From JAAYJG01 sp964450305 (GTDB lineage Bacteria > Bacillota > Clostridia > DSM-8532): a stretch of DNA of 20,555 bases. A model generated the notes under the pieces. The model was given only the letters and a program-made list of their open reading frames with translations. It had not been told where the DNA came from and did not search any database. The DNA lies in assembly GCA_964450305.1 (NCBI GenBank), contig CAYVFB010000058.1, forward strand, positions 1-20,555. Reading direction: 5' to 3'. Positions 15,599-20,555 of this stretch are shown in pieces. A program made the translations under genes and the position numbers. Positions within the stretch are counted from its first letter, which is position 1, and each line of letters starts with the position of its first letter.

Positions 15599-17338
15599 CT
15601 ATTTGCACAACGTCTCAATCGATACTCTTATTGATGGCAAATCGCAGAATTTTTCTGGAGGTATTCTTCGTGAATTCTTCATTGCGGATTCTTCATTGCG
15701 GATTCTAACCATCTTCACAGCCTTATACGGAACCATTTTGCTGTTGATATTCTTTATCTCATTTTCAAAATAAGCCTGTGCATCTTCAATATCCCTGGCC
15801 TTTAGCGCTTCAAAATCCGGATATATTTCAGCAACAATCACTTCCTTTTTCTTCTGTGATTTACTTTCGCCCTCATACACGACACACTCTGCAACGCCAA
15901 AAATGCCCGAGATCTCGCTCTCAATTTCTTCAGGGTATACGTTTTTTCCGTTGCTTAGAATGATTAAGTTCTTCAATCTTCCAGTGATATAAATCCAGCC
16001 ATCATCGTCCAGCTTTCCATAATCCCCTGTCTTGAAATATCCTTCCTCATCAAATGCCTCGGCAGTTGCTTCCGGGTCTTTGTAATACCCCAGCATGACA
16101 TTGGGACCTTTCACACAAATTTCACCCTCGCCATTCTCATCCGGATCCTTGATCTTAACAAGCTCACCAATGATCGGAACACCAACACTTCCTTGCTTTT
16201 GATATTTATTACGATTGCACGAAATCAACGGAGCACACTCTGTAATGCCATAACCGTTGAGAATGGTAATCCCGAAGGCCTCAAAGGTGTCAATCATCTC
16301 CTGGTTTAATTTGGCACCCCCGCAGATAATCATTTCAAGCTTGCCGCCCAAGGAGTTCAATATGCTCTTAAATAGTTTTCTTCGAAGGTCGATACCGCAT
16401 TTTCGAAGAGAATTGCTGACTTTAATGAGCATGCGCAAAGCTTTGGTTTTTCCACTTTTATCTGCCGTCGACCATATTTTTTTGTAAATTGTTTCAACAA
16501 ATAACGGCACAAGCACCAGATGACTGGGCTGCTGTTCTTTCATTTCATTCTGTATGTACTTTAGGCCGCTGGAAAGATAAATCGTTGAACCCTGGGCAAA
16601 ATGCCCTACATAATTTACGGTTGATCCAAAGGTGTGATGCGGTGGCAGCAAGCACATTGTTTTCGGAGAAATAGAAAAAAGATACATGCCCTGGGTCATA
16701 TCAGAAACAATATTTTTTTGGGAAAGCATTACACCCTTGCCTTTTCCCGTCGTACCCGATGTAAACACAATAGTAGCAAGCCGTTCGGGATCAATCTCAT
16801 AATCATAATAGGCATTATCTCCTTGTTGACAGCGCTCCTTGCCCCTCGCTTCGATATCGGATAAATCCAGTGCTCCCTTCATGGCAGCATTACCCATACA
16901 AATAAAGGTTTTTACACCAGGAGCCTTGATTTTGACCTGCTCTATTTTCTCCTCAATGGCTGCACTGTAGAAAACAAAATCACATTCAGCTTTCATGATA
17001 ATATCTGAAATCTCCTCTGCCGGATAGTCCCGATCAAGCGGAACAACTACCGAACCGATGGACATCAGGCTAAAATACGAACAAATCCATTGATATGAGC
17101 TTTCCCCGATGAGCGCAGCATGCTTGTCCCTGCAGCCCATGGAAATCAGTTCTGTTCCCATGTTGCGGATATAGTCCCTTGCTTCTGTATAGGTCACATC
17201 GATGGTTTGTGTATCACGGGGATCTTTTTTATATGAAATGGCTATCCTGTCCGGATACTTTTTTGCAATATTTTCGGTCATCACTCTAAAGTCTTTGAAG
17301 ACTGTCGTTTCATATAACGGATAATCTTTTTGTACCAT
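15599..17338 (-). CDS. AMP-binding acyl-CoA synthetase-like enzyme with frameshifted C-terminus
   Basis: An ANL-superfamily adenylate-forming ligase, most like long-chain fatty acid-CoA ligases, which activate a carboxylate with ATP and pass it to CoA or a carrier thiol. Motifs present: A3 TSGTTGKGKG (193-202), A5 GYGITECAP (362-370), A7 TGDYG (437-441) and A8 GRLKNLIILSNGKNVYPEE (453-471). After Glu550 the frame is changed by an exact 14-bp tandem duplication at 15674-15701. Removing one copy gives the tail FTKNTSRKILRFAINKSID and a stop at 15615-15617 (569 residues). That tail fits the family and contains the A10 lysine, whereas the present 29-residue tail does not. The protein is therefore probably unable to form the adenylate efficiently. 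AAGGAG is 12 nt before the ATG; an extended -10 promoter lies about 300 nt upstream. The LuxR gene follows. Confidence 0.9.
   Translation of the reverse strand: MVQKDYPLYETTVFKDFRVMTENIAKKYPDRIAISYKKDPRDTQTIDVTYTEARDYIRNMGTELISMGCRDKHAALIGESSYQWICSYFSLMSIGSVVVPLDRDYPAEEISDIIMKAECDFVFYSAAIEEKIEQVKIKAPGVKTFICMGNAAMKGALDLSDIEARGKERCQQGDNAYYDYEIDPERLATIVFTSGTTGKGKGVMLSQKNIVSDMTQGMYLFSISPKTMCLLPPHHTFGSTVNYVGHFAQGSTIYLSSGLKYIQNEMKEQQPSHLVLVPLFVETIYKKIWSTADKSGKTKALRMLIKVSNSLRKCGIDLRRKLFKSILNSLGGKLEMIICGGAKLNQEMIDTFEAFGITILNGYGITECAPLISCNRNKYQKQGSVGVPIIGELVKIKDPDENGEGEICVKGPNVMLGYYKDPEATAEAFDEEGYFKTGDYGKLDDDGWIYITGRLKNLIILSNGKNVYPEEIESEISGIFGVAECVVYEGESKSQKKKEVIVAEIYPDFEALKARDIEDAQAYFENEIKNINSKMVPYKAVKMVRIRNEESAMKNSRRIPPEKFCDLPSIRVSIETLCK
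15674..15706 (-). repeat. 14-bp tandem duplication causing a frameshift
   Basis: ATTCTTCATTGCGG occurs at 15674-15687 and again at 15688-15701, followed by ATTCT. Fourteen is not a multiple of three, so one copy puts the ligase in one frame and two copies in another. Exact tandem repeats of this size can gain or lose copies by slippage. Confidence 0.95.
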
Positions 17339-17710
17339 AATACTAGTCCACTCCTTATGTAAATGATGTCAGTAAAACCCGGTATGCCATAAACCCGCTT
17401 TACGGATGAGTACACCGGCAACTGACCCTTTCTCAATAAAACGTACACTCCACAGTTAAGATCTCTTCATTTATTCTCACGCTTTCATTACCAGACACAT
17501 TTCCTCGATTTATTCCACGGTCTTCTTGATAATGAGCGTCTACCGTCGCGTTGACTGGCATCAAAGCCATCACTCCCATGCTGAACACGAAGTATATCTG
17601 TGGAGAATGGTTACCGTCTGGCAGTATAGCCTTAGGTATTATACCATATTTAATTGAGCAAATACAAAATTCCCCACCACTATCGCCTCCTCTATTCATT
17701 GTTATTGCAG
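17339..17710 (-). other. Long leader of the ligase gene with a doubtful ORF
   Basis: On the minus strand an extended -10 box, TGGTATAAT (plus 17638-17646), would start a transcript with a leader of about 290 nt ahead of the ligase start codon. An open frame of 88 codons (17433-17699) runs through the region, but its ATG has no ribosome binding site and its first third lies upstream of the promoter. From the internal ATG at 17579 it would encode 48 residues starting MGVMALMPVNA, which looks a little like the end of a signal peptide. I cannot tell whether it is a small secreted peptide, a remnant or chance. No riboswitch class is recognised in the leader. Confidence 0.35.
17638..17647 (-). promoter_or_regulatory. 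Extended -10 promoter element upstream of the AMP-ligase gene
   Basis: Minus-strand ATGGTATAAT carries a perfect TATAAT with the TGn extension. The -35 region (TTGTAT, 18 nt upstream) is weak, which an extended -10 can offset. Confidence 0.45.
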
Positions 17711-17744
17711 AAAAGCCGACAGAGAATTCTCTCTGCCGGCTTTT
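17711..17744 (-). terminator. Hairpin terminator, probably bidirectional
   Basis: A long stem (17715-17740; GCCGaCAGAGA pairing with TCTCTGcCGGC) is followed by TTTT on both strands. It lies 45 nt after the stop of the proline/threonine-linker lipoprotein gene and separates it from the ligase promoter. Confidence 0.85.
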
Positions 17745-17789
17745 GCTGCGTTGATCTTTTTATAAGCGGGCTTCTGTTTCACCCGCTAT

Positions 17790-18665
17790 TTATACCGCGC
17801 TTGCGATACCTTCTCCGCCCTCTGTAGTCTCAAGGAATAACTTGGCTCCTTCTAAATTGGCTTCTGAAAAGTCAACCCCCATAAAGAACGTTTGATTCCC
17901 TTCACTATCCTGAACCAAAACATCCCATACAAGCGTATCTGCGGTAAAAGTGAGTTCACCCTTTGCTGATTCACCTATCTTAATCACCTCAGTGATAAGG
18001 TTTTCTCCCCAATCATCGCTATTGGCAGGAGAAAGCGCAAGGGCATAAAGATCAAAGCTTGTAAAATTGAAAATCTCTACGGGAACAACGACAGATGCCG
18101 CTTTGGGACTCTCATTGTCTTTTTTAATCTGGTCCAGGGCCTTTTCAGCTTCTGAGATAAATTTATGCGTTGCATCAATGGCTGCTTTCAGACCGCCCAT
18201 AATCTCAGGGGTGAGCTTATTGGGATCAGTAAAGTATTGGTCGGCTGCAATGATCTCGTCCGCAAGTTCATTCATGGTATTAACAAGGGCTTCGTCTGCA
18301 AGAGCTTCGGGCGTTGCATTTACTCTTTCAGCAGTTTTATCAAATGCATCTGCCATATTCATAAACTCTTTGGCAAGGGCCTGTTGCTCAGCCGTGAATA
18401 CTGGTTCTTCGTTTTGAGAGGAAGACTGAGCAGGTGCGGGTGTTGCTGTAGGCACGGGTGTCGCTGTAGGCACGGGTGTTGCTGTTGGTACGGGTGTTGT
18501 TGTTGGTACGGGTGTCGCTGTAGGTGCCTGTGTTGCTGAAGGTGCCTGTGTTGCTGCAGATGTCGGTGTCGCTGTAGGTGTCTTTGAAGCTGCTTTATTT
18601 TTTCCGCAGGCAGCCATGCTCAGGGTCATAACAATTGCCATCATAAGGACGATTAATTTTTTCAT
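17790..18665 (-). CDS. Lipoprotein with proline/threonine repeat linker
   Basis: A 291-residue exported lipoprotein of unknown function. The signal peptide ends in lipobox SMAAC (Cys20), followed by a linker of TATPVP-type hexapeptides (about 28-80) that would hold the rest of the protein away from the membrane. The distal part has an alpha-helical segment (about 88-180; AEQQALAKEFMNMADAFDKT, LNKLTPEIMG-like, HKFISEAEKALDQIKKD). A small beta-rich C-terminal domain follows (VVVPVEIFNFTSFDLYALAL ... WDVLVQDSEGNQTFFMGVDF). Start choice: GGAGGG is 7 nt before ATG 18665, so the in-frame ATG five codons upstream is not used. It appears to be a single gene ending at the hairpin 17711-17744. I recognise no named family for either distal part. 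Confidence 0.8.
   Translation of the reverse strand: MKKLIVLMMAIVMTLSMAACGKNKAASKTPTATPTSAATQAPSATQAPTATPVPTTTPVPTATPVPTATPVPTATPAPAQSSSQNEEPVFTAEQQALAKEFMNMADAFDKTAERVNATPEALADEALVNTMNELADEIIAADQYFTDPNKLTPEIMGGLKAAIDATHKFISEAEKALDQIKKDNESPKAASVVVPVEIFNFTSFDLYALALSPANSDDWGENLITEVIKIGESAKGELTFTADTLVWDVLVQDSEGNQTFFMGVDFSEANLEGAKLFLETTEGGEGIASAV
18439..18582 (-). repeat. Eight 18-bp tandem units encoding the TATPVP linker
   Basis: Eight consecutive 18-bp units, best conserved in the first five, encode the hexapeptide linker. In-frame copy-number change would alter linker length without breaking the gene. The Cys-rich frame on the opposite strand is only its antisense. Confidence 0.85.
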
Positions 18666-18750
18666 AACAAATCCCTCCATTTTTGATTCTTTATTCCGGG
18701 TGCATTCCCTTGGTTCAATTTATCAGGAATTTGTTGAAAAAAACATCCTC

Positions 18751-18790
18751 TGCATGAAACATGTTTTTTCTGCATGAATCATGTTTTTGA
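18751..18790. repeat. 20-bp tandem repeat with CATG dyads in the gene-free stretch 18666-19051
   Basis: TGCATGAAACATGTTTTTTC (18751-18770) is followed by a copy with three changes (18771-18790). Each holds an odd-centred dyad, CATGAAACATG or CATGAATCATG. The pair lies 86-125 nt upstream of the lipoprotein start at 18665, suitable for an upstream regulator site. I see no gene or clear promoter in 18791-19051. Confidence 0.6.
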
Positions 18791-19051
18791 TATCCTGTTC
18801 TGATAATAAGCTCATCAGGAAAAACTTAATTCGCTCAATTAATATGAATTGTAAACACACCATGTTGTCACTTAGCCTGGAACCTGCTTAAGCAACAAAA
18901 TATACGAATTCATGTGTGGGGGCGATAATTTGACAAACACAAAATTCATAGAAAGAACCCGGATTAATGCGATATTGTCCGCAGTTTACAATTATCCCTA
19001 TCAATGAATCTTATCGATTGTTTTAAATGTGTAACCTTTTCCTTCGATATA

Positions 19052-20383
19052 TTAAACTACTCTGTGAAGAACCGAGTTTTGGTCATATTCGTATGTGGGA
19101 TACCCGTCTTCTTCCTTGCCAAGCTTAATGTATTCGTATTCAAGAGTGGGATGAAAAAAGAGGCTGGCTAATGTCTCAGGATCAAGGTTGTCAACATTTC
19201 TAAGCATGTTATCCGTTTCACCTATCGAATTGATATAACCAAGCGGGGTAGGAACATATTTTATATTCCTGCCGCCCCTTTTGATAATGAATGCCTTTTT
19301 ACTATAGGTAGCTGGATTGGGCTGATAAATGCAGTCAAAATACTCTTCAACGATTTCTATTTGCTTTTTTGTTGCGGCATAATGCGGAAATTCGAAGAAC
19401 GTAAAGGGAATATTTAATTGGTTGGCTGTATTTATAGCCATTTCACAGATATTGCGTATCTGTTCCTCCTCCTCGTTTACACTGCTTCCGAATTCATTGC
19501 CTGAAAGGCTTTGTTCGGTATCGTGCTGATGGGTATATCCATGAAGGCCCATATAACCACCATGCCAGACCAAATAATCAAGGGTATATATAAAACAGAT
19601 GTTATACATACTGAAATTGGTTAAAGGATCCATATCAATCCCATTTTCGGGATCCTTATATCTGGGCACCCATGCCACATAAAAGGGTATGGACTGCCCA
19701 TCAAGGTAATCCGCAACCGCCCTTATCTTTTCAAGCCCCTGTACACTGTGGCGGTAATGCTCACAAGCCGCGAAATCCTCCAGCCGGAGAAGTGCATCCA
19801 TGCCGTCCCCGCTTTTTTGTAAGCGCTCAGAACTATACCTTGAATAAAAGATGGAAACAGTGGAATTGTCCGTGTTCCAGTCTGTTTTCAGATCAAACAT
19901 CCGCACGATATCGATAAGGGAGACAAAAACGGTATCATCAATACGATAGATATAGCCATACAATCTGTTAGTTGTATCTCCGGCCTTATAGCAGTTATTT
20001 TCCAAATCTATAAGCCTTTCCGCTGACTCTGTTTTTATCGTGATCTCATTTTGAGTCATCTCAATGGTTCCTTCAAGTGCAGTGACAAACTCGGCCAGCG
20101 GTAAATAATACCTGCAATTGATAACATATACAGGTTTCGTAAAGGATAAAGCGAAATTTTCAAAAAGGAAGGATGCATCCGCCTGAAGAGTATTTTCATA
20201 AAGAGCGTTTTCCGGCTGCAGACTCCCCGAAATTTTATCCGCGATTTCTCCGGAAAGGACTTTCGGAGTGGGTGAAATTGCCGGGAAAAGTTCAGTTTGA
20301 AAATTACAGGAGGATAATATTGCGATCATAAGAATAACATAAAAAAATTTCAGCATAATCCATTTTTTCAATATAGCTCTCAT
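19052..20383 (-). CDS. DUF2334 (polysaccharide deacetylase-like) lipoprotein with copper-amine-oxidase-type N-domain
   Basis: A 443-residue surface lipoprotein: the signal peptide ends at lipobox ILSSC (Cys26). Residues about 84-180 resemble the copper amine oxidase N-terminal-like domain (stalk) common in clostridial surface proteins (INCRYYLPLAEFVTALEG ... VFVSLIDIVRMFDLKTDWN). Residues about 195-430 form a DUF2334 domain, a relative of NodB/polysaccharide deacetylases, with RLEDF (200-204), WVPRYKDP (238-245), the metal-binding pattern HGYTHQ (281-286; His281, His285) and EFPHYAA (331-337). It may deacetylate or otherwise act on a cell-wall or extracellular glycan. The usual aspartate of the first motif is Glu202 here, so activity is uncertain. 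A GGTGGG stands before the ATG; an in-frame ATG at codon 10 is an alternative. No close partner gene is visible. Confidence 0.85.
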   Translation of the reverse strand: MRAILKKWIMLKFFYVILMIAILSSCNFQTELFPAISPTPKVLSGEIADKISGSLQPENALYENTLQADASFLFENFALSFTKPVYVINCRYYLPLAEFVTALEGTIEMTQNEITIKTESAERLIDLENNCYKAGDTTNRLYGYIYRIDDTVFVSLIDIVRMFDLKTDWNTDNSTVSIFYSRYSSERLQKSGDGMDALLRLEDFAACEHYRHSVQGLEKIRAVADYLDGQSIPFYVAWVPRYKDPENGIDMDPLTNFSMYNICFIYTLDYLVWHGGYMGLHGYTHQHDTEQSLSGNEFGSSVNEEEEQIRNICEMAINTANQLNIPFTFFEFPHYAATKKQIEIVEEYFDCIYQPNPATYSKKAFIIKRGGRNIKYVPTPLGYINSIGETDNMLRNVDNLDPETLASLFFHPTLEYEYIKLGKEEDGYPTYEYDQNSVLHRVV

Positions 20384-20434
20384 CTTAGCGATCCCACCAA
20401 TATTTAAAATAGTGATAAGTACCTGAACAGGTTC

Positions 20435-20463
20435 TTTATAACAACGGAAGCGATTGCATGCAA
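20435..20463 (-). promoter_or_regulatory. Candidate promoter of the DUF2334 gene
   Basis: On the minus strand, TATAAA (plus 20435-20440) lies 17 nt after TTGCAT (plus 20458-20463). The -35 box falls inside the palindrome at 20450-20467, so the hairpin array and the promoter overlap. The -35 match is weak. Confidence 0.35.
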
Positions 20464-20555
20464 TCGCAACACACTGTTATTGCAACAGCAGGTTTTGCTT
20501 TAGCAAAACCATCACACAGCAACAAGGTTCTTGCCGCCAATGCGGCAAGGTTCTT
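20450..20555. repeat. Array of perfect hairpins with related linkers, cut by the window edge
   Basis: Three perfect inverted repeats in 100 nt: GCGATTGCATGCAATCGC (20450-20467), GGTTTTGCTTTAGCAAAACC (20491-20510) and CTTGCCGC/GCGGCAAG (20530-20537 with 20542-20549). Stem sequences differ but each is self-complementary. The linkers (20468-20490, 20511-20529) share CACAC, GCAACA and AGGTT elements, and GGTTCTT recurs at 20430, 20526 and 20549. The first linker contains a further short stem CTGTT/AACAG. No T-run follows any stem. The array probably continues beyond the window. Confidence 0.75.

Noticed and set aside
18165..18539. Plus-strand ORF with a striking Cys/Gly/Arg-rich tail
   Set aside because: It is the antisense of the 18-bp repeats encoding the TATPVP linker of the lipoprotein; the composition follows from the repeat, and there is no ribosome binding site.
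20450..20549. CRISPR array at the right edge
   Set aside because: The units are palindromes of differing sequence with similar linkers, the reverse of identical repeats with unique spacers, and no cas gene is in the window.

Overview
The window looks like chromosomal DNA of an anaerobic, low-to-mid GC Bacillota, most likely a Clostridia or Lachnospiraceae-type organism. The signs are strong AGGAGG ribosome binding sites, several GTG/TTG starts, proline/threonine-linker lipoproteins, a split transketolase, a MalT-type LuxR regulator and a DUF2334 lipoprotein with a copper-amine-oxidase-like N-domain. This assignment rests on gene style, not on a marker gene. Except for the first gene, every confident gene is on the minus strand. 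I see no rRNA, tRNA, CRISPR array, transposase or phage gene.

Left part (1-2700): a membrane-anchored S41-type peptidase-like protein (+), a short possible gene remnant, and a class-U-like Sir2 NAD-dependent deacylase (-).

Metabolic block (2686-7430): read on the minus strand, a FadR/FCD-type GntR regulator is followed by a four-gene run: transketolase N subunit, transketolase C subunit, zinc alcohol dehydrogenase, and a GarR-type 2-hydroxy-3-oxopropionate reductase. Two near-identical 18-bp palindromes, one over the regulator's own promoter/start region and one just upstream of the transketolase genes, are the likely operators. The substrate is not identifiable from sequence, and there is no transporter or kinase in the window.

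Envelope block (7530-12933): in minus-strand order, a DUF2442 protein, an acidic repeat lipoprotein, a secreted protein with Ig/FlgD-like folds, a Big2-containing lipoprotein, a LemA protein, a DUF3137 membrane protein and a 62-residue two-helix membrane protein, ending at a strong hairpin terminator. LemA with DUF3137 is a familiar pair; the added exported proteins make this a candidate uncharacterised cell-surface module. A 42-bp tandem repeat lies between lemA and the DUF3137 gene.

Regulator/ligase block (12967-17650): an 826-residue MalT-like LuxR regulator with its own promoter and terminator, preceded by an AMP-binding acyl-CoA synthetase-like gene. The ligase gene carries an exact 14-bp tandem duplication near its 3' end. 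Removing one copy restores a family-like C-terminus including the conserved A10 lysine, so this copy is frameshifted, possibly reversibly.

Right part (17700-20555): a lipoprotein with an eight-unit proline/threonine linker, a gene-poor stretch with a 20-bp tandem repeat, and a DUF2334 lipoprotein. At the right edge is a run of perfect hairpins with different stem sequences separated by related linkers; it is cut by the window end.
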